From Hermatobates lingyangjiaoensis (taxonomy: Eukaryota > Arthropoda > Insecta > Hemiptera > Hermatobatidae): DNA of 64,000 nucleotides. Positions 1-12,445 of this stretch are shown piece by piece. The position numbers were made by a program, and so were the translations under genes. The notes under the pieces are model-generated. The model ran no database searches. It was not told the DNA's origin and was given only the letters and a program-made list of their open reading frames with translations. The first letter of the stretch is position 1, and each line of letters opens with the position of its first letter. The stretch lies in assembly GCA_026182355.1 (NCBI GenBank), contig JAPFBL010000068.1:3923001-3987000 (forward strand), in the 5' to 3' direction.

Positions 1-1429
1 TTAAAAGTGAAAATGCACTTTATTACAGAACTTAATTTTTTTGTTCATTCAACTGCCAACAATCAAAAGTTAAAATTGCTAATTTGTTTTTCCTATAATA
101 TTAGTTTTTTCATGGTACATTTGACCTTGTATCTTACTTACTCTAAAGGTCAGCACAATGCCATAAATGGAAACTATAGCTTTCACCTGTGCTATTATTA
201 AGTCGCATTTTTTACTTTGTGCCTCTTTTACTAGCTGTTTACAAGCGGCGTTGTCGGGTTTTCATTGCACTGTTAGGCGTTTGGTGGCTAGCCCACACTG
301 ATGAAAGTTAGGAAAATCATAAAAAACTCATATATGATAACATTGGAGACTGTTGGGGTGACTGTCTCTTTTAAAAGCTCTATTTTTACATAGAAACTGC
401 TATAAACTTAAGTTTTTCTTGAAACTTCTTAATGGCTAGTTGATTTACTGATGTTTCAAACTTCCATTTAAAAGAATTTAGCTTTATTTAACTCCCAAGT
501 AACTTTTGGTAGTTTTATTTTCGGATGAGCCTGTAGGATTGATAGTCTCTTATTCTAAGACACATTGAGTGGTATTGTGACTGTGACCATTGGCTTATAG
601 GAGGTTCCTTGCGCCACAGTGCTGTATAATATGATTCATAACTACATCATCCTTTATCATCAAAAAACCTTATTTTTACTTATATGACCAGCAAAGGTTT
701 TAAATAAGTTCCTCATGTTTGACGATATTTGCATTTATTTAAGAGTATTTTTTCTGGTTTTATGTTTTATTATTTTATATAATACTCATTTATGATATTT
801 TATTTTTTGTAATTGCATTTCATTTTATGTTTGTTCTTTTTCTTATTCTATCGCGAAACACAGAAAAACTGATCAACACAATATCAAACCGATATCAGAA
901 AACAGTATTATTTTTAAAGGTATCTTTATAAGAAACTTCAAGTTTATTAACTGTGTTTTAATGCCTATGTGTTAACAGGGAAGCAATAATTATGTGTGAT
1001 AGTGACACTTCATTGAAACACTTTCCGCAATGTAGAGAGGCATTAAGTTGAAATCTGAAAGATACTTTTTAGTCATTATATGGGCTCTTGCTGCAAATGA
1101 GGTTATCATCGTTCTTGATGCCCCTTTTAAGTGGGTCCTTTTAGCAAGTTATTTAAATGTCTGCCGTTATCTGAAAACTGAAAACACTTATTTCTTTAGA
1201 AATTTGATTTTCGACAAGCTTTATTAGAAACAGTTTTCTCTTAAAATTTTTTATCCTCAATCAAAAATTTTGGAAGTTAAAAATGTGCACTCAAAACCGA
1301 TAATGGAGTGAATAAATTGGATTTCAAATGAGGCTCTATTACGTAAAAACTATACAACTTATAAATTGGAATATAATTTTAGGATATATCAGTTAAAACT
1401 TGCATCGATTCATAAATGTTTGGATAGCA
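1..1429. other. AT-rich stretch, no feature seen
   Basis: I see no coding frame of substance, no repeat shared with the rest of the window and no RNA gene. The only ATG ORF, at 7-201, is short and has no recognisable motif. Confidence 0.6.
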
Positions 1430-1545
1430 CCCACACATATGCACTCCCTCTCACGCTCTCTCTTTTCATAAACACACGCACAGACACATACACATACACA
1501 CAAACACACACACAGATACACACTCTCACATGTACAGATATTATG
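1430..1545. repeat. Degenerate CA-rich microsatellite
   Basis: A run of CACA, CACG, CATA and CTCT units, interrupted often and densest between 1470 and 1530. The ORFs that cross it on both strands are products of the repeat. No flanking target duplication is visible. Confidence 0.85.
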
Positions 1546-2429
1546 AAATCAATTTCAAAAATGGATTCAGGGATTAACTCATTGATAATTGATAAGGAAT
1601 ACACCATTTATTAATGAACAGTTAAATTCATCAAAATGTTCTAATCAAATTTGTCCACTATTAATAAAATACTTACTTATAATAAAGTAAACATGCAATG
1701 TATTCAGAGATATTGATATAATATAATGAACTAGGCAAAACTGATGAAAATACTTTAGTAATTTATAAAGATTTTGTGGTTTCAAAAAACAGAATTAATT
1801 TTACGTTCATTGACTTTTTATTAAGGTTGAAAGATATAGTTAGTGTGTCTGATATCGACTGGGCTGGCCATGTGTCAGGTAAACAATGACAGATGGGTCC
1901 AAACTATTCCAGGATGACTGCTACTGATTAATATCATTAGAAGAAGGGTATGTATAAGGTGAAGAGATGAACCAATTCTGTGGAACGCTACCCTCTTGAT
2001 CTGCTTATGACTTAAACAAAGTTTGAATAACAGGAGAGAGAGTCTTTGCTTAAAGGTGAGCAATTTATATATATAATGTGATTTTCGAACATACTTAAAC
2101 TTATATATATGTAATTTCCTTTTTAAGCTTATTTCCTCATTTAGTAGATTGACACAAGACAATTGCTAAAACATCAGGTTTTATTAAAAGATAGTATACA
2201 TTATAAATCATAACAAACTGTCCAACAGATATAAATAATCTACTTACCTAAAACATCAGAATTGAATCTGTGTCAAAATGTCCATGAATTAAACAGTTTA
2301 AGTCACCTGCACAGTAGTACCAAACTCATAGATAAAACATAACCAATGAATATGTCATTGTTTTTTTATATATATTTAAGTTTTGAGTTTGGTTGTATCC
2401 TTTGTATGTCTTTATGGTAAATAAACAAA

Positions 2430-2612
2430 TATGTGATAAATTAACGATAGAAAAAAGATTGAACAATATTGTTAAAAAAAGTTGTTTTAAAGTTTTTATC
2501 GGAAATACATTGGTAATAATATCTACTATTATTATTAACATTATTTTATATTCATTGATGATAAGAGTGGGCTGCTGGGCCACAATCCCAGATGATTTGA
2601 ATATCAATCAAT
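2430..2612 (+). mobile_element. Possible 3' end of a non-LTR retroelement or SINE
   Basis: An AT-rich stretch is followed by a compact GC-richer segment around 2565-2590 and then by three ATCA units (about 2603-2614). Short tandem repeats of this kind terminate many poly(A)-less LINEs and their SINEs. I do not see a target-site duplication or coding sequence, so this is a weak call. Confidence 0.25.
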
Positions 2613-3912
2613 CAATGTTTGAATAATCTTACTCACTATGTACGAGAATGTTTAAATATATAAATAGTATGAAATAAACGAAATCAATCACAGATAGCTC
2701 CAACGGTCAGTATGTGTATTGAATCATATGACAATCCCAGAATGAATTAGAATATTAACTCGTAATTTGACAATTGGATAATTAGAGACATAAGAAATAG
2801 TTTGGCATCTTGTATTTTTGCAGTTGAGTGATAGTACGAATTCCTGTGCCTATTTTCTTGGAACAACTTTTATTTTTTCAATATAACGATAGCAATTGTA
2901 CGCTGTTGCCTATTGGATGGCAATACTTTATCCAATAAACCATGTCTTCGCAAAAAGACAACTATATACCTTCATATCACTGGCTATTTGTCTTGAAGAG
3001 TTATATTTCTCACAAATATCTTTCTTGGAACTAAGCTGATTATCTTGAGACTTTTTATTGTTAAAAAAGGTGTTTTTATCTCCAGTTTATGACGCTAGTC
3101 AAGAAAATTTAAGTTAATACATGATTAAGACAAAGATAAAAATTAGATTACGTTTATGTGAGATGACGGGAAATGAGATTACATATCACGGTAGTTTATA
3201 ACCCTGAGTCGCAGTTGGTATCTCATGTGCAGCAGAGAACATCTTGATTGTCTGGAATAATTTATTTAAAGGACAATTTTTCACTTCGTAACATACACTT
3301 GCTAATTTTTGTTGGTGTTTACTATAAAATATAGTAATTTAAGTCAAAAATATATTTTGACAGCTTTTCAGTTCTTATGATTCACTAAATACATTTTTTC
3401 ATATTGTCATCCTGCAGATGTTTGGGTGGATTGTTTTGAAAACATTTCAATCACTCCACATGTTACATCATTTAACAAATCGTGAAGTCATTAGATGGTC
3501 ATATAGTTCTAGGTGTGAGCAAGAATATCATAGGAATTATAGGATGTAAGAATATTATAGGAATTAGGTATTTTGAAAAATGGGAAAAGCGAATTATTGT
3601 TCTCTATGCCAAAACGTTACTCGTTAAAACCCCATTATCTGTAGATTCTCTAAACATTAATGTGCTTTCCATGGCTTAATGTTAATATTACATGTTAATA
3701 ATTTTATAAACTTAACACTAGAATGAGAGAATATTACTTTATAAAGTAATTTACTTTTGTTATGAATGACAGTCATAAAGTTTTATTTGCCGTATGTTGT
3801 GAGTTATCCCAAAACAATAATACATTTTTTTTTATAATTGACATATTGGATAAAGCGACATTAAAATAAATGAAGTCATTTATTTGAATATCAGTGTTTT
3901 TGATAATGTTTC
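2613..3912. other. AT-rich stretch, no feature seen
   Basis: No repeat or coding signal recognised. The 65-codon ORF at 3482-3679 has no recognisable domain and sits in DNA of the same composition as its surroundings. Confidence 0.55.
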
Positions 3913-4574
3913 CTTATAGTAAATTGTATAGACCCATTCCAATTTTTTTCTTTGTGAACTCTTTCTCAACATCAGTTGCTTTAACAATACCTTCGGTAAG
4001 AATGTTTATTTTTGTAAGAGTAACTATTCTTACACAACTCTATTCAACAATAACACCAGCCTGAATGCCCTTTTCTTTCAAAAGTGCTTCCCACGAGATA
4101 TGTCTGTATTATTTGATACCACTAGGATGAATTCCTCTATTTAATCTACCATATGTAAGGTATAGTTATTAAAGCAACACCCTTTAATGGTTTTTCTCTG
4201 GATTTGTGTGTCTTGAGGAGGCCTGGAGTCTACTTGTTCACACTTCCCACTGTTTCATAATATGTTCCAAATATAGCTACAATAAATCCAAGGAAAATCA
4301 TCATAGGGTGTTGCTATGATAACTATACCTTACATATAGTAGGTGAAATAGAGGAATTCATCCTAGCAATATGAATGAATACAGACTTCTCTCGTGGGAA
4401 GCACTGTTGAAAGAAAGGAAATTTAGGCTAGTGTTATTATTGAATAGAGAGTTGCTTAGGAATAGCTACTATTACAAAAATAAACATTCTTACCGAGTTA
4501 TTGTTAAAGCGATTGATATTGAGAAAGAGTTCACAAAGAAAAACATTGGAATGGGCATATCAAATTTACTATAG
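3913..4574. mobile_element. Foldback element with arms of about 285 bp
   Basis: The left arm (about 3913-4202) and right arm (about 4290-4574) are imperfect reverse complements separated by a loop of about 87 bp. Matching landmarks include the AGGATGAATTCCTCTATTT block near 4127 and its complement near 4345, and the CTTTGTGAACTCTTTCTC block near 3951 and its complement near 4525. The arms differ by scattered substitutions and small indels, so the structure is old. The right arm is open for 67 codons (4371-4574). The left arm read on the minus strand is similar but has stops. The element could be an inverted duplication of a coding segment or a foldback transposon. No target duplication is obvious. 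Confidence 0.7.
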
Positions 4575-4679
4575 GTTAGGTTAGGTTAGGTTGCAGGGGC
4601 AGTCCCACAAGGGAGCACACTTAGGCCGAGCATTGGCCCTTTGTGATAGCACACAATGAAGATTGATTCTACACTGGGA
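4574..4679 (+). repeat. TTAGG-headed dispersed repeat, copy 1
   Basis: It starts with GGTTAGGTTAGGTTAGGTTG and continues into a GC-richer body with the blocks GGGAGCACACTTAGGCCGAG and CCCTTTGTGAT, ending in an ACAATGAAGATTGATT block. Related copies occur at 7629 and 29607. TTAGG is the usual insect telomeric repeat, but the shared body shows this is a dispersed element rather than a telomere. It abuts the right end of the foldback at 3913-4574. Confidence 0.75.
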
Positions 4680-7628
4680 AAAATGTACTATAAGGAAACA
4701 TCATCAAAAACACTGACATTGCTATACAATAAATACTTTTTGTACAATAAAAATGTTAAATATTTTCCTTCTCAAATATAGTTTACTTTTAGTATGAGTA
4801 GAGATTACTCGAGGTGTATTATTGTTCGTGATACTATCTAATAACTAATTTTAATAGATGATTAGTGACACTAGATAATTCGAAACACATAGAAGAACGA
4901 ATATGCAGTTAGCCTTTGCATTAGTGGAAGTGAAACTTGACATGATGCTTGGATAAGGTTTAAATTGCTACAAAAGACATTGTTAACATCACAGAGCATC
5001 TACCTGACACCCAGCAAACAGTGAAATTTTCAAAACGGAAATTTTCTGCTACAACATGCCCCAAACTCAAACTAGTTAACAATATTTGTGATTATTATGC
5101 TCGGTTATAGCCCTAGTTAGTAAAACAAGTCACACCATGTTTACAAAGATTCACAGTTATTGATATTACTTTAAGTGAGAGTAATTTGAATATTGTTATG
5201 TTTATTTTCATCCTTACTTAAACCAGTGTTATATTAACTTTATATACGTTCTCTAACGTTTATGTTTAAAAATATGCTTCAATTGCCGATTTTAGAGTTG
5301 AATACAGAAATAATATGAAAGTAAAGTATTGTGTACTGATGCTGTTCAAAAATTTAGTTTATTATTTGTTTTCAGAATTAAAAGTAGTGTTTATTAGTCA
5401 AACCAGGTAACTAAACTTCTCCTGACATATTTTTAATATAGTTAAACATTATTAAATTAATACTGTATTAATTCATATTAATTAATTAACACTGTAGTAA
5501 TAATACTATATGACTATATTTAAAACCACAGTTTTGGAAGAGTTTCACTGAAGCACCAAAAATATCATGGACCGGCTACGATAGCGTACCTGTCGCTGTA
5601 TAGAATTATACTTCACGTTTGTTCCAACTTAATTGATTGAAACATGTGATTTTACGGCATATCTGTTAAAATGAAAATAAGGTTTGGGTCAATCTGCGTG
5701 CCTTTTGCACTATAGAAGTGAGCAAATGGTATCCAACTGGTCATTTGACCAGTGTAATAAGGTCTCATTTTCCTGGTAATGTTTTATTACCATTAAAAAA
5801 AGACTTAAAAAATCTGTTCATGTATAAATTTAAAAAAATATAAAATAAATATAGAAAGTAGTTCAGGTATAAGAAGTCATATTTTTGGCACTGATAACAT
5901 TAATGTAATTAATGTTAATGAAAATTGGTAACGTTACTTACATTAGAATTAGAAGTAAACGTGAATTACTATTAAGATAGAGTCAACTCTATATCTGTAA
6001 ACGTTAGAACGATAAAAGATATAGTCGATTAATAACAAGATATTTAGATAAAAATATGTTTAAAACTAAAGACTTTTAACATATTGTTATCAGATACAAA
6101 TCTGTTTGAAACGAAAATCTGATAACAAATTGAGGATTAAAAGTTTCTTTTTTACACCTTTCTATTCGAATAATATGTATCTGCGAAGTCATCTAAGCCA
6201 TCAGAATTATAAAAAATTGTAAAAAGGTAAAATTCTGTTGGCCATTTCTTTACATTTTTATATTTATCTGCCAGTGATGTAGTATTTTAACCCAGCTATT
6301 ATTTCATTTTAAGATCTGATAATACTTAATTTGATGCCATTTCATTCCATTAGTAAAATTAAAAACTATAGATTAATTAATGGTAATTGTTACAATTTTT
6401 CTTTTTATTTATTCATAGTTCAATATGAAATCCCTTTTTTCTATTGGTATCAATTATATTCTTTTTTATTTGGTAGTTTAATTGAACCAATTATCATCCA
6501 CTTGAAATAGAACTCAAGTAATTGTCAAAAAAAAAACACATATACCACCATTTAATAATCCTGTCATTTAATTAATATTAGTTGCTTACCCTTGGAAGAA
6601 TGAGAGAAAGTTCTTTATACTTAACAAAATAAGTATTATCAAGAGGGAGTGAAATCAACAGGGCTCTTCTCTATTAGAAGAGTTGGTATTTTTCTGATTT
6701 TGAACAAATTTAAAATAAATGCCATCTTTGTTTCCACGAAAAAGCATTTCAAATTCTTTAAAGGATTTAAGATCCTTCTAATAAGGAGGAGGAGAACCCC
6801 AGGCACTACCTTTAGTAATTTTCAACAGCAATTGATCAATAACTATTGATTGTATTTTCTTTATAATTAACAAAATAAATACATATAAAATAGATATAAT
6901 AGACCTCAACAATTTATTTAATTTAATTACTCAAGTATTTGATAATAATTTTGCTTGTAGCAATCATAAGTATTGACCATTTTAATTTTTTTTAAACTTT
7001 CATTACTACAACTTGTTTTAGTGACTCTTGTCAGATTATTTTAAAATGTCCCATCACTAACATATTGAAAAAACAATCTTTTAAGGAGATAGCTTTACTC
7101 ATCGACCTAGGGTCAGACAGTTAAAATATCATTTGTATTTTATTTTCCATTTATCTATTATAGATAGTGTAAAATCCAATTGCCAAGCCATTTCGAAACA
7201 TTTTTTTAATAGAAATGAAATGGTAAAAAATTATATTATCAAATGAGAGCCAGCCTAATGGATTTTGATGCTCGAGGTAAATTTCAATTTCAGCTCTCTT
7301 TTTGCAAATCAATCCTTATAATTTGAAAGTATTATTCTGGGCATGCTCTTCGATCTCCGACAACCTGCTCACCATTTCTCAGTCCATCACCCTTTCTCTT
7401 TCTCCTTGTGGTCCTGGATAATGATGTATGCTTGCATGCATTTATATATGTTAACGAGATGTGATAGTAAACATGTGAGATGAACATCAACTTCTAAATC
7501 ACAATACATACATACACAGTATATATATATATATATGCATTGAGTTAATCAGTAGATAAATACGCTTATGAAATGAAATAATTCTGTTTTGTTCTTATAC
7601 TGTGTCATCCCTTGGTCCATCAGCAATA
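4680..7628. other. AT-rich stretch, no feature seen
   Basis: I found no coding signal, RNA gene or shared repeat. The 66-codon ORF at 6649-6849 has no recognisable domain. The stretch is unusually poor in GC, with many short A and T runs. Confidence 0.55.
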
Positions 7629-7734
7629 TTAGGTTATGTTAGGTTTGGCTGCAACGACAGCAAAGCGAAAATACATAGCCCAACATTGGCTCTTTGTGAT
7701 ACCACACAATGAACATTCCACAATAGGAGTCCCA
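7629..7734 (+). repeat. TTAGG-headed dispersed repeat, copy 2
   Basis: The head reads TTAGGTTATGTTAGGTTTGG, and the body keeps the CAACATTGGC, CTTTGTGATACCACACAATG and AGGAGTCCC blocks in the order seen at 4574. It is more diverged than copy 1. It lies directly upstream of the local duplication at 7735. Confidence 0.7.
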
Positions 7735-8570
7735 GAGTAGGGATTTGCAGTAATATTTGAAATAAAAATATATTTCGTTGAAATGGCATTATTATTATTT
7801 GTGTAATTTAAATCTACCTAACTTTTAATAAGGGAATAATTATCATTTATACAATATTCCAAAAGTGATCAATTTTATTATTGAAGTAACATGAATGTCC
7901 GTAATGTTATAACAACTTTGATTAAGTGGAGTTAACTATTTAAAAGAGTAGGGATCTGTAATAACATTAGAAATAAAAATATATTTGGTTGAAATGGCAT
8001 TATTTGCATAATTTAAATCTACCTAATTTATATTAACAGAGTGTAAAGATAATTACTTATTAATAAAGTTTGTTTATCTTCTTAATTGTAAAATTATGAC
8101 AAAACAGCAGTTATATTGTTATTTTTTTAATATCATAAGTCTTCATCTAATGTAATATATTTAATTTTAGTGAAATTCAATTTTTCTTTCTAATTCCATG
8201 GAATTATGCTGTAACAGATGTTGAAACTTTTTAAGTGAACGAATGAATCTAACTGTTTAAAAGTTAAAAAGTATTAACATTCTATAAATAAAATGCGTTT
8301 ATCTAAATTACTTAGTAACATTCATGTTTGGCTCTTTAGTCAGGTTATGTTAGTTAAGAGTCCAGTCTGCCAACGGTTGTGTAGCTGTAAACGTCTCTGT
8401 AAACTCTTGTGGTGAGACACCAAAGCCTTGCTTAATCAACAGATTTAGGTAAGGGAATAATTATCATGTATACAATATTCCAAAGGTGATCAATTTTATT
8501 ACTGAGATACCATGAATGTTCTTAATGTTATAACAACTTTTATTAAGTGGAGTTAACTATTTAAAAATAA
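7735..8570 (+). repeat. Local direct duplication, second unit interrupted
   Basis: Unit 1 (about 7735-7950) runs from a GTAGGGAT block through AAATGGCATTATT and AATTTAAATCTACCTAA to GTGGAGTTAACTATTTAAAA. Unit 2 begins at about 7948 with the same first half, breaks at about 8040, and resumes at about 8445 with the second half, from TAAGGGAATAATTATCAT to the same GGAGTTAACTATTTAAAA end. About 400 bp of unrelated DNA separates the halves of unit 2. The order implies duplication first and insertion later. Confidence 0.75.
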
Positions 8571-9637
8571 TATGACTGTTTTTATTTAAGAAATAAATAA
8601 TTTTATACTGCTACTGAAATTGAAATTCATCTCTTTTTAATTATAGATAAATAGAGGAATTTAAATCAATATTGGAAATGTAAAACACTTTCTCTGCAAG
8701 TGATTGTTTCACTAAAATAAAATTCTGAATTATTGAATAATACCAGTACTGGTTTTCAAAACAGCATTTATTAACTATATCTTTACAAAACCAAGTTTAA
8801 AATAACTTAATTTTAGTTTCAGAATCCAAGTTTTTTCTATTTATTTACGTACTTCTTTTATTACGCAGTAAACATGAAATTACAAACATAGATGCACTAA
8901 TTAATAACTGATTATAATTTGCAACCTTTCTTGATTTAAATAAAGTTTGAAAGATTGTAGAAAATTTAAGGATGAACTAAAACAATTTATTTATTTATTA
9001 TTAAATATACAAGGTTTTTAAGTACACATACCTGATATTCAATTCAAATAACAATACTGAAATATAAGTATGACTAATGAAAGAAACAATAAAATTACAA
9101 CTAGAATTAAAATATTTATAACACAAATAATACTAAAACTTAAGAAAGAAAAAACAAATAGTTATTGCCATAATCCCATTAATATACTTATAATGCTAAA
9201 AAATAGGGAAAAAATCAAAACAACTTAACAAGTTCACTGAGAGCTACAGATATTAATTACAATCTTTTAATTTGATTTAAAGAAAACGAATACAATAAAT
9301 TACAGTAATATAGATCAATATCTGTATGTGTGTTTGTAATAAATTACTACTTACAAGATGTTAACCTTTCTAGTTAACCTTTTTGGGTATCACATTTTAA
9401 CTTTTGATGTATATTTATTTTATTTTTATTTATTTATTTGATGTATATTTATTTTGATGTATATTTATATTTATTTTTCTTCCTTTGAACCTTACAAATA
9501 ATGCTGGAATAGAAAAAATATAAACTTAACATTCAAATTATACATACATTTTTCTTGTAATATCGTTTATGCTATTAACATAATTAATGTTAAATTATAG
9601 TATTATGCTTATTAATGTTATTTTACAATTAAAAAGA
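8571..9637. other. AT-rich stretch with TTTA-type simple sequence
   Basis: A stretch near 9410-9480 is built from TATTTATTT-like units with a repeated GATGTATATTTATTT block. Nothing else is recognised. Confidence 0.6.
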
Positions 9638-10648
9638 TTGAATTCAAGCACACATTTCTAATGTAGGATCATTTCTGTTCTTTCATTTTTTCCAAACTTG
9701 AAGATAAACTAAATACTAAGTCTTCATTTATTAAGAGATTTATTTGCAGAAAAGGGTATTGAAGTGCATATCTTAATTAACTTCTTTAAATGTTGAAATA
9801 ATTACTGTTTAATTTAATTTGAGCCAATTTTGCAAAATTTAGACTATGTCCATTATGATAACTAGACAATATTCGAATATTTTTTATGGCCTGATCTCAT
9901 TAAGTAGCATGGAAATTTATTAACAATTTGATATTTATCATTCAGCTTCACATGTGTACTAAGTTACAAAAAATATATCATAATTTCAATTGAATAAAAA
10001 AAAACAATAAAGCAAATACATTAATAGGAGGCTTAGAATAGATTTCTAAAATTATTATTAATGCCATAACAGGATGGTCATTAACACATTAATATGATAA
10101 TTGCATTTTGTTACATCTATTTAGTACTAATGATACGAAAAACAAATATGTTTTACGGTTTAATATACTTTCAGATATAATATATTATGGTTTTAAAGCT
10201 AATCCTTGCTTTTAATTCATATATTATGTGGAGTAGGCTATGTTTCTTAATTAGAATTTATTGCAACCAGTATTTTCTTAACACAGTTTGAAGATTAGCT
10301 GATCAATACAAAGATGCCACTACATATTTAAGTAATTTAAAAGCTCAAGTTTTTCTCATAGAAGTAGCAGAGACTGCTTGAAAGAGTTTACTCGTACATC
10401 AAATTTTCATGGCAATGGCATAGTTTTAAGATTGTCTTTTTCAGATACCATCAATACATTTTTTTTCACTTATAATTCGATTAATTCACTTATGAATTAG
10501 TTGAATTCAAGCACACATTTCTAATGTAGGATCATTGCTGTTCTTTCATTTTTTCCAAACTTGAAGATAAACTAAATACTAAGTCTTCATTTATTAAGAG
10601 ATTTATTTGCAGAAAAGGGTATTGAAGTGCATATCTTAATTAACTTCT
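9638..10648 (+). repeat. Pair of 148-bp near-identical direct repeats
   Basis: 9638-9785 and 10501-10648 match over 148 bp with one difference that I can see (ATTTCTG versus ATTGCTG). They are exactly 863 bp apart. The repeats do not start with TG or end with CA, and no primer-binding site follows the left copy, so an LTR pair (TRIM element) is not supported. High identity in such AT-rich DNA points to a recent local duplication or gene conversion. The internal region shows no coding sequence. Confidence 0.85.
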
Positions 10649-11059
10649 GGAAGTTTTCTGGAATTTTCACTAATTCAGGTTCCAGATGAAATATTGAGAC
10701 AAATTTTTACTAAAATCAATCCAATTTCAAATAACAGTAACGAATTAACAAATTTAAACGCTTCAGATATGCTTTAAAACTTAATAATATTTTGATTAAT
10801 TGTTGTCAGTGTTAAAACAAATGCTATCTTGATATATGATTTCCATTTATGTTCTAAGTTTTATAGAATTATATTATATACTGGAATTCTTCATTTATGG
10901 AATAGAATGCTAAAAATGCGTAATGAATTTTTTAAAATATGTTTTATACCCCGACAGAAGTTACTGGCAGGACTCCTATTACTCCTATTACTATTCCTCT
11001 TGAACTCCTATTTTTCAATTTAGTAGCAGTATACAATATATAAAAGAAAAGGCAAAATA

Positions 11060-12445
11060 TTCATAAAAATGTTTTCTATTGTCATCTTCAGAAACAAAAC
11101 AGGATGATCCCATCTCCTTCTAGTTGCCTATGTGCTTTTATTTATCTACTCTTGACTACTTTATTATGTTGAAGAGATATCTTCCTAAATATGAACATTT
11201 TTAATTACAATAATTTCAAAGAGACTGTTTCCAGATGTACATATTATGACATTATGGCATATAATTCTCAAATGTATATTAAAAACGACATTTCAACACT
11301 CAGTGATCGTAGTAACTGAGTAATAATATATAGTTTTTGTGTTAGCATTAAGTGTCCTTCCAACAATTCACTGTAATATCTTTCTTGCAATACTTACATA
11401 TCAATCCTAAATTGTTTGCACTATTTGGTATAAAATTTTAATGTAAACTCCAGATATATTAAAAATAAAAAACATTGGATGAATTAAGGACAATTGACGT
11501 TATTTAATTTCAGCTGTTATAATGTCATGTTTAGCTGAAATAATATTAAGTTAATAATGTATGATGTAATGACACAATACAATAGTCACTTGTTTCTGAT
11601 TTTCTATATATTTTAGTAGCAAGTATAGTTGATTTTGAAATTTATGGAATTAGAATAAAGGTGGATCAGAGAAGTGATTATTTAGAATAATGAACTGCCA
11701 AGTTATGTTTCTTTTGACTAATATTTGAAAAGATTATTATATAAATTTTATTATATAACTTTTAGTACATAACGTTTATTAATAAAAAACGTTAAATTAC
11801 AATTGTCATATTGAAAAAACAAAACAGTATTATTCTATCCCCTTCTAGTTGTTTATGTGCTTTTATTTATCTACTCTTCACTTGCTTTATTATGTTGAGG
11901 AGATATTTTGTGAAATATGAACATTTTCAATTAGAATTAGTTTCTAAGAGACTTAGATCATGTGTACTGTTCTGAACTTTGGAGCACACTAAGTTTTGTA
12001 GGATTTCAGCTGTCCTGCTGAATGCAGGTTCCACTGAATCACCAAAGATAAGTGATACTGAGAGAGACTAGCAAGTAGAAGTGGTACAAGTCTGCTGGTA
12101 ATGTGGTTCATCGTATAAATGGATGCCCAATTATAAGTGCTTTATTTTATTTATTATAATTTTAATTATAAGAGCCATGCTTTATTTTATATTTTTTAAA
12201 AAAAAGAGTTCTTTAGCGTAATTATTATAGCAGATTATTGAAATGTGGCCAGTAAGAACAGGAAGTGATTTTTCATCTCTAATATTCACCTTTTCACAAT
12301 TATGGCTTTTCTACCGAACTAAAATTCATAAACTTTTAACCATGACATATAATTCTCAAATGAATATTATCAACATTCCAACACTAGGTGATCGTAGTAA
12401 GTGAGTGAGAAATATATAGTTTTTATGTTCGCATTAAGTGTCCTT
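11060..12445 (+). repeat. Diverged local duplication with an insertion in the second unit
   Basis: Blocks at 11080-11215 recur at 11800-11940, for example CCTTCTAGTTG, GTGCTTTTATTTATCTACTC and TATTATGTTGA. A second block at 11262-11368 (CATATAATTCTCAAATG, TGATCGTAGTAA, GCATTAAGTGTCCTTCC) recurs at 12345-12450. The spacing between blocks is about 50 bp in unit 1 and about 400 bp in unit 2, so unit 2 has gained about 350-400 bp (about 11960-12340). The copies differ by many substitutions. Confidence 0.65.

Noticed and set aside
1366..1614. 82-codon ORF rich in threonine and tyrosine
   Set aside because: It crosses the CA-rich microsatellite; the minus strand is open for the same reason.
4574..4595. 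True telomere
   Set aside because: Only about four units are present, embedded in a dispersed repeat with a unique body.
9638..10648. TRIM or LTR retrotransposon
   Set aside because: The direct repeats lack TG and CA ends, and there is no primer-binding site, polypurine tract or target duplication.
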